Source: Chrysochromulina tobinii
Lineage: Eukaryota > Haptophyta > Prymnesiales > Chrysochromulinaceae
Direction of reading: 5' to 3'
Assembly (NCBI GenBank): GCA_001275005.1
Contig: JWZX01002660.1
Location: forward strand, 1-22,592
DNA length: 22,592 nucleotides
Shown here: piece after piece, positions 1-7,301 of the stretch
How positions within the stretch are numbered: position 1 is the first letter of the stretch
Layout of the letters: each line of letters starts with the position of its first letter
Translations under genes and position numbers: made by a program
The notes under the pieces: generated by a model
What the model saw: only the letters and a program-made list of their open reading frames with translations
The model's database searches: none
Told to the model about the DNA's origin: nothing

Positions 1-334
1 CTCGCGAGCGCCCCCCACCCTCGCTGGCCCCCGCTAGCGAGCGGCCACTCTAGGAACGAGCGGACACTCTGTGGGTAACACCTTCCTAGTACATGAACTG
101 GTCGTAAACGCAGAACTTGTACGCATGCTACATCTTCCTGGTCGTCACGTATAACGGGTTAAGAACACCCAATGCGCAGGGTGCCCTTCCGACGACGCAG
201 CACGCCATCGCTGTGTGCATGCAATTTTGAATCGAGAGAAAAGTTGATGGAAGTAACGGCACGAATTCTTTTCCTGGCCCGCAGCACACAAGTCAGTCAC
301 AAGTCACACAAGCTGCGGCTCGGAGCTCCCGCCG
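1..334. other. 5' flank of the PKA-R-like gene, no gene seen
   Basis: I see no convincing coding sequence here. The stretch has a 13-nt imperfect direct repeat (GAGCGGCCACTCT at 39-51 and GAGCGGACACTCT at 58-70, 12 of 13 identical), a GTAACAC word at 75-81, and a TGCATGCA palindrome at 216-223. It probably holds the promoter and 5' UTR of the gene starting at 335. The far left end could be the tail of another gene cut by the window edge. Confidence 0.5.
216..223. promoter_or_regulatory. TGCATGCA palindrome upstream of PKA-R-like gene
   Basis: A perfect 8-bp palindrome lies 112 bp before the ATG at 335. The same word, or a one-base variant, sits at a similar distance upstream of three other genes in the window. 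Its role as a transcription-factor site is inferred from this recurrence only. Confidence 0.4.
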
Positions 335-1552
335 ATGTCTGCTTCCAGGATTGCCGTCACTGCTGCTGCTGCTGCTGCCAGCAGCACACCGCTCAGCGCA
401 TCCACCGCGGTGCTAACCGCATCCGCAGCATCCGCCGCCAGCGCCTCCTCCAAAGCGCACGCCGCGCAGCTCACGGCGGTGCAGCAATACCTGACACAGT
501 TTGGGATAGAACAACACGTCTCGAACGCTGTAAACATGGCCATCAAGCAGAATTCGGACGACCCGTTCCGCGTAATCTCGGACTACCTGCGCAAGCTCGC
601 CAAGGACCAGGATGCCAGTGCGGAGGACGACGAGGTCACCGATGAGCATGAAGAGCTGCTGCTGAGCGAGAAGCGAATGGCTGGCGTGCGTGGCTCGTGC
701 CGCCGGCCGGCCGTCAACGTGCCGGTCCCTAACGTACCCGTCGGTTGGAGCCCACCTGTGCACGACAAGCCGCAAGCCGCCAAGGAGTTCCTCAAAGGTG
801 CGCTCGCATGCAATCGGCTGATGAAGACACTCACGCCCTCGGACCTTGAAGCGCTCGTGCTCGCCTTCGAGCTCAAGACATTCGCCGAGGGGAAGCAGCT
901 CACCCGACAGGGCGAGCGCGCCAAGACCTTCTACATCCTCGAGGCCGGCGTCGCGGATATCACGATCATGGGAAAGGGCTCCGTGATGAAGGCCACCCGG
1001 GGGGTCGCCTTCGGCGACCTCGCGCTGATACACGGAGCGCCGAGCCCCGCGACGAGCGCGGCGACGGTGACGGCGGAGAGCAAGGTGAGCGCGTGGGCTC
1101 TGGACGAGGCCGCGTTCAAGACGATCCTGATGAACAAGGCGCAGCAGGACGCACACGACTATGCACGCTTCCTCGCCAACGTGCCCATCCTGCAGCACTG
1201 CATCGAGCAGGGCGACCTGGAAGAGGCCCAACTGCTCGAGCTGGCGCGCTGCCTGCGCGAGGTCGAGTACCCGGCCGGGCGCGTGATCCTCGCCGAGGGC
1301 GACGAGGGCAACCACTTTTTCCTCGTGCGCAGTGGCGAGGTCAAGTGCACGCAAGGGCCCGAAAGCAAGGTGCAGGGCAAGCATCTCGGCCGAGGCGACT
1401 TTTTCGGCGAGCTCGCACTCCTGTCCACCGACCAGCGCGCGGCGACGGTGACGGCGGTGCAGCCGACCCAGGTGCTCATGATCTCGCGCAGCGAGTTCAC
1501 GAGCATGCTCGGCTCGCTCTCGGACATGATTACAAACGGCGGCCGAAAGTGA
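335..1552 (+). CDS. cAMP-dependent protein kinase regulatory subunit-like protein (two CNB domains)
   Basis: 405 aa, one exon. ATG in context CCGCCGATG; stop TGA. An Ala/Ser-rich tail (about residues 1-48) precedes a RIIa-type dimerisation/docking helix pair (about 51-90, with DDPFRVISDYLRKL). At 123-127 RRPAV fits the RRxA-hydrophobic pseudosubstrate of type I regulatory subunits, which occupies the kinase active site until cyclic nucleotide binds. Two cyclic-nucleotide-binding domains follow (about 150-270 and 280-400). The second phosphate-binding cassette is canonical (FGELALLSTDQRAATV, Glu359 and Arg368). The first reads FGDLALIHGAPSPATSAATV: Glu is replaced by Asp228, the phosphate-binding Arg is absent, and about four residues are inserted. 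The tail after the second CNB is shorter than in animal RI subunits, where it carries a capping aromatic. The family role is to inhibit and anchor the PKA catalytic subunit. One working ligand site is inferred; the ligand need not be cAMP. Confidence 0.9.
   Translation: MSASRIAVTAAAAAASSTPLSASTAVLTASAASAASASSKAHAAQLTAVQQYLTQFGIEQHVSNAVNMAIKQNSDDPFRVISDYLRKLAKDQDASAEDDEVTDEHEELLLSEKRMAGVRGSCRRPAVNVPVPNVPVGWSPPVHDKPQAAKEFLKGALACNRLMKTLTPSDLEALVLAFELKTFAEGKQLTRQGERAKTFYILEAGVADITIMGKGSVMKATRGVAFGDLALIHGAPSPATSAATVTAESKVSAWALDEAAFKTILMNKAQQDAHDYARFLANVPILQHCIEQGDLEEAQLLELARCLREVEYPAGRVILAEGDEGNHFFLVRSGEVKCTQGPESKVQGKHLGRGDFFGELALLSTDQRAATVTAVQPTQVLMISRSEFTSMLGSLSDMITNGGRK
361..378 (+). repeat. 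(TGC)6 microsatellite coding poly-Ala
   Basis: Six TGC units give part of the N-terminal alanine run of the PKA-R-like protein. The following CAGCAGCAC can pair with the run. The repeat is likely length-variable and sits outside the conserved domains. Confidence 0.8.
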
Positions 1553-1689
1553 CCAGAGTCTCAGTCTGTCTAGAGAGGTAGGCAGGTACCCCGATCTACA
1601 GCTACAGTATCATACGTACGTGCGCGCAGATATGCGCATATACGGCAGAGAGTGGTAAGAGAGTGGGGCAGCTCGCTCTGAACAAACAC

Positions 1690-1733
1690 AGTAACACGCA
1701 CAGTAGATACACACAGTAACACCTAAGTAACAC
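1690..1733 (+). repeat. Cluster of three AGTAACAC words
   Basis: AGTAACAC occurs at 1690-1697, 1715-1722 and 1726-1733; the first two are inside a longer identical ACACAGTAACAC. GTAACAC also occurs at 75-81 upstream of the previous gene. It could be a promoter or 5' UTR element or a decayed simple repeat. The function is unknown. Confidence 0.45.
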
Positions 1734-1769
1734 CGAGAACGAGGAGGTTGCGTTGCTTATGTCTGTTGA

Positions 1770-1777
1770 TGCATGCA
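1770..1777. promoter_or_regulatory. TGCATGCA palindrome upstream of F-box gene
   Basis: A perfect 8-bp palindrome ends 79 bp before the preferred ATG at 1856. It overlaps an alternative in-frame ATG at 1769, which argues mildly that 1769 is not the real start, because elsewhere in the window this word is upstream of genes. Confidence 0.4.
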
Positions 1778-1808
1778 ACGCGTGTGATTCCGAAGGAGAT
1801 CCGGTATT

Positions 1809-1856
1809 ATGATTGCTTGGAGTCCTTGGAGTCGCGCCCAGCAGTGCCGGACCTGA
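1809..1856 (+). CDS. Upstream ORF, 15 codons, stop overlaps the F-box start
   Basis: ATG at 1809 opens a 15-codon frame, beginning Met-Ile-Ala, that ends with TGA at 1854-1856. That TGA shares its A with the ATG at 1856 (TGATG). The frame differs from the main ORF. Such an overlap is the classic layout for termination-reinitiation or uORF control of translation. Whether the mRNA leader includes it is not shown. Confidence 0.35.
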   Translation: MIAWSPWSRAQQCRT

Positions 1857-2935
1857 TGGCTTCGAGGTCTTCGAGCACGACGACGCCCGTGGGCGCTCTT
1901 GGCAAGCGGCCGCTGGAACTCGGCAGCCTCGAGGGCTCGAGCGCGGAAACTCAGCGTAAGGTGTCGCGGCTCGATGGCGACGCCTTGCTGCAAGTGCTGC
2001 AAGAAATGAATGAGTCGCTTGGGCGCTGTGCCGGTCTGAAGCTCACCAAGGCACATGACGAGCTACTGTCTGCGATACGTGCGAAGGCATATAATCTACA
2101 AGAAGCATACGAAGCGGAGAAAAAGCGCTTTGACAGCCGACCCGCTGACCAGACGATGTTGCTCAAGACTGCAGACGTCTCAGTCGATGGCATGGCCATC
2201 TACCGAGAGGTGACCCTCCCGCCTGAGATGATCGAGCGGATCATGAGCTTCCTGACGCCGAATCAGTTGGGTCGGATCGCATGCGTCTGTCGCGGTTGGT
2301 TGGCGGCTGTCGGACACGAAGCGCAATCGCGCGTCCTCGCGCTTCAGCTCGAGCTGCCGCGTGGGAAGCGCGTGACGCCCCGGTGGCTGAGTTTGGCAAA
2401 CGATCAGGATTCAAGGGCGCCTGCCTTAATCGCAGCGCAGAGCTATACAATTCTGGGTGACTTTGAAGCATGCGTGCTGCGCAAGCACATCGACCTCTTC
2501 GTTCCTCATTTGGCCGCCTCTTCAGATTATAAGGTGTGGTCATTAACTTATACGGTGCTGCAGGCGATGAAGCACATGGATCCCAAGATGGCAGACATTT
2601 CGCCGGCATCAGAATGGTGCGAGCGGCACCTGGACCTGATCGTGGACGCAATTTCACGAGACGAGTCCTCATTTCCCGTTCTCTTTTTTAGGTCGTTTCT
2701 GACCAAAGCAACTCAGCAATTGCACGTGAGTGCTTTGCTTCCAGCGCTTGGTGGAAGTCCAACGGGTTACAAAGAACAAGACGCGTTGGAGGCGTTACTT
2801 GGCATGCCGTCGTCTTTGCTCGCGAATGTACCTGGCCTCCGCGCCAAAGTCCAACTGCTCACTCACTCCGCCGTTTCAAAGGTGGCGCGATTGGCACAAG
2901 ATGTAATGTACAACTTGGATTGCTTTACAAGCTGA
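1856..2935 (+). CDS. F-box protein with C-terminal helical region
   Basis: 359 aa from ATG 1856; the frame also has an ATG at 1769, which would add 29 residues. I prefer 1856 because of its G at +4 and because the promoter-like palindrome covers 1769. A Ser/Thr-rich start leads into a short charged helix with coiled-coil character, then an F-box (nt about 2207-2330) with LPPEMIERIMSFLTPNQL and a following VCRGW. F-box proteins bind SKP1 and bring substrates to SCF ubiquitin ligases. The rest is predicted helical, without recognised WD40, Kelch or LRR repeats, so the substrate is unknown. Codons have more A/T third bases than in neighbouring genes. A pyrimidine run before AG at 2690-2691 looks like a splice acceptor, but the frame stays open through it, so I do not call an intron. 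Confidence 0.75.
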   Translation: MASRSSSTTTPVGALGKRPLELGSLEGSSAETQRKVSRLDGDALLQVLQEMNESLGRCAGLKLTKAHDELLSAIRAKAYNLQEAYEAEKKRFDSRPADQTMLLKTADVSVDGMAIYREVTLPPEMIERIMSFLTPNQLGRIACVCRGWLAAVGHEAQSRVLALQLELPRGKRVTPRWLSLANDQDSRAPALIAAQSYTILGDFEACVLRKHIDLFVPHLAASSDYKVWSLTYTVLQAMKHMDPKMADISPASEWCERHLDLIVDAISRDESSFPVLFFRSFLTKATQQLHVSALLPALGGSPTGYKEQDALEALLGMPSSLLANVPGLRAKVQLLTHSAVSKVARLAQDVMYNLDCFTS

Positions 2936-3352
2936 AAACGTGAAAAGAAAGATCTGATACTCGTAGTGCGCGTGGCATCTTGATTCTCCACTAATTCTCC
3001 ACCACACATTGACCTGTCCGTGGTGTCCATGGGGCGTGCGTGCGCGAGAGGAAGCCGGGGGGCGGCTGATTCGATTTTCTAGTAAATACGGGCATGACTT
3101 TCACAACAGGTGGAGCTGCGTCGCGTCCACCCACGCACCGCGCGGGTCATTCGGGATCCGACACGGTCAACCGAGCGCGAGCCGGACCCTCGTCACTCAG
3201 CTCGCCTCTCGCTATTTCACACGCTGACATGCACGATCCAAACACGCCGCACACAGATTTCCCTCGGCTTCCATGATGGACGCAGCCCGCTCTCTTTTCG
3301 CTTACGTCAGGGGACTTGCCTGGTCAAGTGCACCTCTTCTACACCTCTTCAG
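2936..3352. other. Convergent 3' intergenic region, no gene seen
   Basis: The region lies between the ends of a plus-strand and a minus-strand gene, so it should hold two 3' UTRs. Small open frames at about 3009-3463 are short, overlap each other in several frames and lack any recognisable domain. I see no strong poly(A) signal, repeat or RNA gene. Confidence 0.5.
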
Positions 3353-6300
3353 CTACTCTTCAGCGAGCAGTTGACGAGTCGTGCTGCTCGAAGCGCCCTT
3401 CAGGCAGCTCGCAGAGGTAGCGCGCAGGAGCGAGGCGGAGCTACCCACCACGTTATCGAGTAAGCGCCTCTCCCCCCCGGCAGTAAGCGCAAGAGCGCCC
3501 GCCCCGCCTGCAGGCGTAAGCACCCTCACCACGCCTGCAGGCGCGGGCACGCCCTTTTGAGCTCGGAGATTTGAGGGGAGATTTGAGGGGAACTTTGGCG
3601 CCGAGTGGGTTGCAGGTGACGAACCGGCTGTTGGCGCGAGCACGTTGACCCCTTGCAGCTGCAGATGCCTCGTGGACGGGCTCACCTGCCCCGCCGCATG
3701 CGCGCTGAGCGCCGCTCGAGCGCCTGGCTCGCGCGAGTCGGAGCCGAAGCCGCACCTGCGCGTGCTCGCGGAGGCGGCTGCACTGCCACCCGAGGCGGCT
3801 GCGCTACCGGTACCAGCATGCATCGACGAGGATCGTGAGGCGAGCGACGAGGGGAGCGACGAGGGCGTGTGGGCGACCGCGGACAGACGCGATGCGCCTG
3901 CGCTGCTGCTCGCGCCGTCTCCCGTGCCCGACGTCTTTGGCGAGAGCACCGAGGAGGGCGTCGGGTGGTGTGCAGCGGCTCCTGCAAGTGCCTGCTTGCT
4001 CGCGGCATCGATCAAGCGACCGGCAGCCACATTGTCCACGGCGGCATCGCATCTCTCTGCGGCATGCGCGGCGGCGGCGGCGGCAGCGTGCGCGGCGGCA
4101 GCGAGCGCTTCGTCTTCGGCGCTGCGCGATCGGCTCGATGGGGCCGTCGAGGCGTGCCGTTCCTCAAGCAGTGCGAGGAGCGAGTCGGTGATCGCGTCCG
4201 CATTGGTCGAGGCAAGAGTCTCATCGTGCTGTCTGGCGGCTGCGCTCTCGAGCTGTGCAGCCGCGAGCTGTGAGGCCTCGACGAACTGCGCGAGCTTCGA
4301 AGGGGCGCGTCGGATCGCACGGAACTCGTCGACGCCGTAGCGAGGATGCCAGGGGTCCGTCGGCTTGAGCCCCGCCGCCTCGCGCGCAGCTAGCTCTTGC
4401 TCCCACACCACCGACCGATCGCGTGTGTGCAAGCGAGGCCCCTCGGGCAGCGACGCGCTCGAGAGGGCACCGGGGCTGTCCGCATCGAGCATCCCTCGAT
4501 TGGCCCGCTCATTTGCGAGCGCAAGTGCCGAAGCGTACTGCGCCGCGAGCAACCTCGCGTCGTCGCGGGCACGCGCCTCGGCGGCGAGCACGCGATCTTC
4601 CGCCTGAGCGAGCGCGTCCGCCATCTGCGCCTCTAGAGATGCACGCTGTTCCTTGAGCAGCCGACGCAGCTCGGAGCCGGCGGAGCTCTTTTGGGCGACG
4701 AGCCGAGCTTGCGACTCGCGCCGTTCGCGCTCGAGGGAGCTCATGGCCTCTGCTTGCGACCTCTGCAGCTCCTTGAAGCGGGCGTCCGCTGAGCGCCGCT
4801 TGGTGAGCGACTCGCGTGCCTGTATCTCGATACGCTTGAGATCTTGCAGCTCGGCGCGCGCGGCGGCGAGGGCGCGCCGCTCGTCGGAGAGGGCGACCTT
4901 TGCGAGATGGAGCGCCTGCTGCGCCTCCTCCAGCTGCCCATGCAATGCTCCCTTTTCGTCCTGCAGCGCACGCCGCAGGCCCATCTCTTCACTCAGCAGG
5001 TCCTCGGTAGTGCGCGGCTGCCCCTTCGCGGCACGGCACAGGCCCTCCCACCACTCCTTCCACAGGATGAACGGGTCGGCGAGCTCGGGCTTCATGAGCC
5101 GCTGCCGCACGTACCGAAGCATCTTGGCCTTCGCTGCCTTGTCCTGATACTCCCGATGCTTCGTCACCCACGTCGTCCAGCCACGCACCAACCCGCCGAA
5201 CTTGAAGCGGTGGCTCGCCTGATCGCTGATGATCGTGACGCGCTCCGCCTTCTCAGCATGCTCGCGCTCGGCGAGCGCACGTTCCTTCGCCTCCAGCTCC
5301 GCCTGCAGCGCCGCCAGCTGCTTCTGCAGCGCTCCGACCTTCGCAAGGCCCTCGGCGCGCACCTCGTTCGTCTCCGCGCGGGCCTCAGCAATCTCGCCTT
5401 GGAGATCCTCGAGCTCGCGCGAGAGCTCCTTGAGGCCCTTGCCAGCCTGTCGCGCGCGCATGGCCTCGCGCAGCGTGCGCCAGAGCGCGAAGGCCGCGCG
5501 CACCGTCGGCTTCACGTGGAAGAGCGCCGCCTGCGTGCGCCGCGCGATCACGCGTGCGTACAGCTTCTGCTCGTACACGGCCAGCCACTGCGACCACGCG
5601 CGCGACAGCTCCGAACGCAGCATCCGGCGCATAGCGCGCTTGTGGTACTCGTCGACGCGCCCCTCGCGCGTGTCGGCGAACTTGGCCGTGAGCGCCACCT
5701 CGCGTTGCTCCGCCGCCTCGCGAGCTCGCCTCTCGAGCTCAAGGGCGCTGCCAAGCTGCAGGAGCTCGCTCGCGTGCTCGGCGCGCAGCATCGTCAGCCG
5801 ATTCCTGGCCTCTTCGGCCGCGAGTGCCGCATGCTGGCGCTGCTCGCCGAGCTGCACGTGCGCTGCCGCGAGCAGTGCCGCCAGGTCCGTCTCATTGCGC
5901 AGGTTGCGCACGGCGTCTGTCGACGGCGGCACGGGTGGCCCGTGCAAGTGGCGATGGTCGGTGACCGCCTGGCCCTCCGACTTGCCAGGCGGCCGCCACA
6001 CGACGGGCGCATGCTTCTCGCCGGTGACAATCGCCTTGGCCACCACCACGTCGTGACGGGTCTTGACCATGCCCACGCGCCACGGACGAGTTGGGTCCAT
6101 GGAGCCCTGGCCGTGCATGTAGGAGGCATGCAGCCGCGGCGCCGACCGGTGCATGCGTGGCTGCTGCCCTGGTTGCTCGTAGACGTGGATCCAGGGCGCC
6201 CCCCGCCAGGTCGGATGGGACGTGGCACCAGACGGGAGAGATGGTGGTGCCGAGTGCTGCAGGCGTGACTCTGCCGTTGCTCGTGCAGGATCGGCGCTCG

Positions 6301-6424
6301 CCTCAGGCAGCGAGGCTGCCGCCGCATTCTCGCAGGCCGCTCCGCGTGCGCTGTATGAGACGCGGGATGGCTGGCCACTATTTAGGCTCGCCGCCACTGC
6401 GTGGTGCACGTTGGAGCCCTGCAT
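3353..6424 (-). CDS. Coiled-coil protein with Sfi1-like tryptophan repeats
   Basis: 1,023 aa from the first in-frame ATG (6422-6424); the open frame continues to 6535 without an ATG. The N-terminus (about 200 aa) is Pro/Ser/Ala-rich. Next come a coiled coil and two tryptophan modules: AWSQW followed about 35 residues later by AFALW (nt about 5480-5600), and GWTTW followed by FILWKEWW (nt about 5045-5185). A coiled coil separates the modules and another follows them. The last 350 residues are low-complexity Ala/Ser/Pro. Helices with spaced Trp in an AxxxW context resemble centrin-binding Sfi1-type repeats, which suggests a centriole, basal-body or spindle-pole scaffold; this is inferred. At DNA level the C-terminal part carries small repeats (12-bp GGAGATTTGAGG twice at 3565-3588; CGCCTGCAGGCG at 3505-3516 and 3532-3543). 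The plus-strand gene at 10205 has the same Trp pattern. Confidence 0.75.
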   Translation of the reverse strand: MQGSNVHHAVAASLNSGQPSRVSYSARGAACENAAAASLPEASADPARATAESRLQHSAPPSLPSGATSHPTWRGAPWIHVYEQPGQQPRMHRSAPRLHASYMHGQGSMDPTRPWRVGMVKTRHDVVVAKAIVTGEKHAPVVWRPPGKSEGQAVTDHRHLHGPPVPPSTDAVRNLRNETDLAALLAAAHVQLGEQRQHAALAAEEARNRLTMLRAEHASELLQLGSALELERRAREAAEQREVALTAKFADTREGRVDEYHKRAMRRMLRSELSRAWSQWLAVYEQKLYARVIARRTQAALFHVKPTVRAAFALWRTLREAMRARQAGKGLKELSRELEDLQGEIAEARAETNEVRAEGLAKVGALQKQLAALQAELEAKERALAEREHAEKAERVTIISDQASHRFKFGGLVRGWTTWVTKHREYQDKAAKAKMLRYVRQRLMKPELADPFILWKEWWEGLCRAAKGQPRTTEDLLSEEMGLRRALQDEKGALHGQLEEAQQALHLAKVALSDERRALAAARAELQDLKRIEIQARESLTKRRSADARFKELQRSQAEAMSSLERERRESQARLVAQKSSAGSELRRLLKEQRASLEAQMADALAQAEDRVLAAEARARDDARLLAAQYASALALANERANRGMLDADSPGALSSASLPEGPRLHTRDRSVVWEQELAAREAAGLKPTDPWHPRYGVDEFRAIRRAPSKLAQFVEASQLAAAQLESAAARQHDETLASTNADAITDSLLALLEERHASTAPSSRSRSAEDEALAAAAHAAAAAAAHAAERCDAAVDNVAAGRLIDAASKQALAGAAAHHPTPSSVLSPKTSGTGDGASSSAGASRLSAVAHTPSSLPSSLASRSSSMHAGTGSAAASGGSAAASASTRRCGFGSDSREPGARAALSAHAAGQVSPSTRHLQLQGVNVLAPTAGSSPATHSAPKFPSNLPSNLRAQKGVPAPAGVVRVLTPAGGAGALALTAGGERRLLDNVVGSSASLLRATSASCLKGASSSTTRQLLAEE

Positions 6425-6510
6425 CGACGACAGCGGACGAAGCCTTACTGGGCGTGGATAAAGCGTGGTGTACCAGAGGCGACCGGTTCGGAATGATCTC
6501 AATAAGCGTT

Positions 6511-6518
6511 TGCATGCG
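6511..6518. promoter_or_regulatory. TGCATGCG near-palindrome upstream of coiled-coil gene
   Basis: This word differs by one base from the TGCATGCA found before three other genes. It lies 87 bp upstream of the ATG at 6424, within the same distance range. The regulatory role is inferred. Confidence 0.3.
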
Positions 6519-6551
6519 CGATTCGGAGGACTCAAATTGAAAGCATTCCTG

Positions 6552-6608
6552 TCACAAGTCTAACGGCGCCCGATTCTTCATCCGTGCATTTGCGTCGCGT
6601 GCAATCAT
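6552..6608 (-). CDS. Possible uORF upstream of the coiled-coil gene
   Basis: ATG (6606-6608) opens an 18-codon minus-strand frame starting Met-Ile-Ala and ending at TGA (6552-6554). Its start codon sits inside a 24-nt element also found around the uORF start of the F-box gene (1793-1816). Translation and inclusion in an mRNA leader are not shown. Confidence 0.25.
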   Translation of the reverse strand: MIARDANARMKNRAPLDL

Positions 6609-6624
6609 AATATTCTGGCTCCTT
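6601..6624 (-). promoter_or_regulatory. Leader element AAGGAG-N6-TATTATGATTGC
   Basis: Read on the minus strand this matches 1793-1816 (plus strand) at 18 of 24 positions, with an identical 12-base right half and identical 6-base left half at the same spacing. Both copies lie upstream of a gene in the coding direction and both contain a uORF start codon. It could be a shared leader element or a remnant of a common repeat. Confidence 0.3.
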
Positions 6625-6677
6625 GGAGGCGAGGCTGCGAAGGCGTATGCGCAGTGCACCACCGATTCTCTCACGCG

Positions 6678-7076
6678 ATGGTGTATCCATGCACCGTGCC
6701 GCTCGTGATGCTGCTAAACGCGTGCAACGGCTGCCTTCTAGCCTTCTTGCGCGAAATGCGAGGAAGACGCGGTGAGCACGAGCCCACTGAAGACGAAATG
6801 CTCCGCGCCTCGCGTGTATTGCGTGTGCAACGGCTACTAGCCCTACACGATTCCGACAACTCTTCTGATTCATCTTCCGTGCTCGCCACCTCCGACGTCG
6901 AGCTCCTCATGGTCTCAAATGCGCGTGCCGGAGGCTCCCCGAGCCCCCACAACTCTGAGGACCTTGCAGACGAAGTGAACGAGGCAGGCGTCACCACTCA
7001 GCGGCAGCGACTCCGCGGCGACACCGCGATACGTGAGGCACGGGAGAGAATGGGTAATATATATAAAGGCGCGTAG
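6678..7076 (+). CDS. Hypothetical small protein with hydrophobic N-terminus
   Basis: 132 aa from ATG 6678. Residues about 2-24 are hydrophobic and Cys-containing and could be a signal anchor or transmembrane helix. The remainder is hydrophilic, with a Ser/Asp-rich patch (DSDNSSDSSS) and a basic end. No family is recognised. Against it: codon bias is weak, other frames across the same bases are also open, and its 3' end runs into a TATA-like sequence at 7055-7069. It may be a chance ORF in the space between two minus-strand genes. Confidence 0.28.
   Translation: MVYPCTVPLVMLLNACNGCLLAFLREMRGRRGEHEPTEDEMLRASRVLRVQRLLALHDSDNSSDSSSVLATSDVELLMVSNARAGGSPSPHNSEDLADEVNEAGVTTQRQRLRGDTAIREARERMGNIYKGA
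7055..7069 (+). promoter_or_regulatory. TATA-box-like sequence
   Basis: TAATATATATAAAGG is a textbook TATA box in an otherwise GC-rich window. No strong plus-strand gene follows; only a 37-codon ORF (7159-7272) is downstream. The opposite strand also reads as TATA-like and faces the coiled-coil gene, 630 bp from its ATG. It could drive an unrecognised non-coding RNA or first exon, or have no role. Confidence 0.3.
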
Positions 7077-7301
7077 TACTTTGCGGTAGTCCTGTGTAAA
7101 CCTGACGAGTTACAAGAACCATCCTTGTTCCGATTACCTTCCGCTCTCTACGCCGAACATGCCATTGCCAAATGCACCCACAAATAGGAGAGGTATTCGC
7201 GCGACGCTGCTTCTCACGTCAGCAGGTCGCGAGCGGGAGCCCGGAGCCCCCTCGAATGCTCGAAAGCCTTGAGCCTCAACAGAACGCACCCTTGCCGCTC
7301 C

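Larger units (their letters stand above)
1553..1855. other. Intergenic region and F-box gene 5' leader
   Basis: This gap lies between two genes on the same strand. It holds a 12-bp perfect palindrome ATATGCGCATAT (1630-1641), a cluster of AGTAACAC words (1690-1697, 1715-1722, 1726-1733), a TGCATGCA palindrome (1770-1777) and a 15-codon uORF (1809-1856). It must contain the 3' end of the PKA-R-like gene and the promoter and leader of the F-box gene. No AATAAA-like poly(A) signal stands out. Confidence 0.55.

Noticed and set aside
172-645. 157-codon ORF overlapping the start of the PKA-R-like gene
   Set aside because: Reads the Ala-coding CTG run as poly-Cys and overlaps the clear docking domain in another frame.
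1748-1855. N-terminal extension of the F-box protein to a TTG codon or to ATG 1769
   Set aside because: TTG is not a normal nuclear start; the 1769 ATG is embedded in the TGCATGCA word and followed by a uORF that points to 1856.
2641-2691. Possible small intron ending at the pyrimidine tract and AG at 2690-2691
   Set aside because: The reading frame stays open and the translated sequence is helix-like through it; no donor is clearly preferred.
4844-6268. 474-codon plus-strand ORF opposite the minus-strand coiled-coil gene
   Set aside because: Leu/Arg-rich shadow frame with no domain; the minus strand encodes heptads and matched tryptophan repeats.
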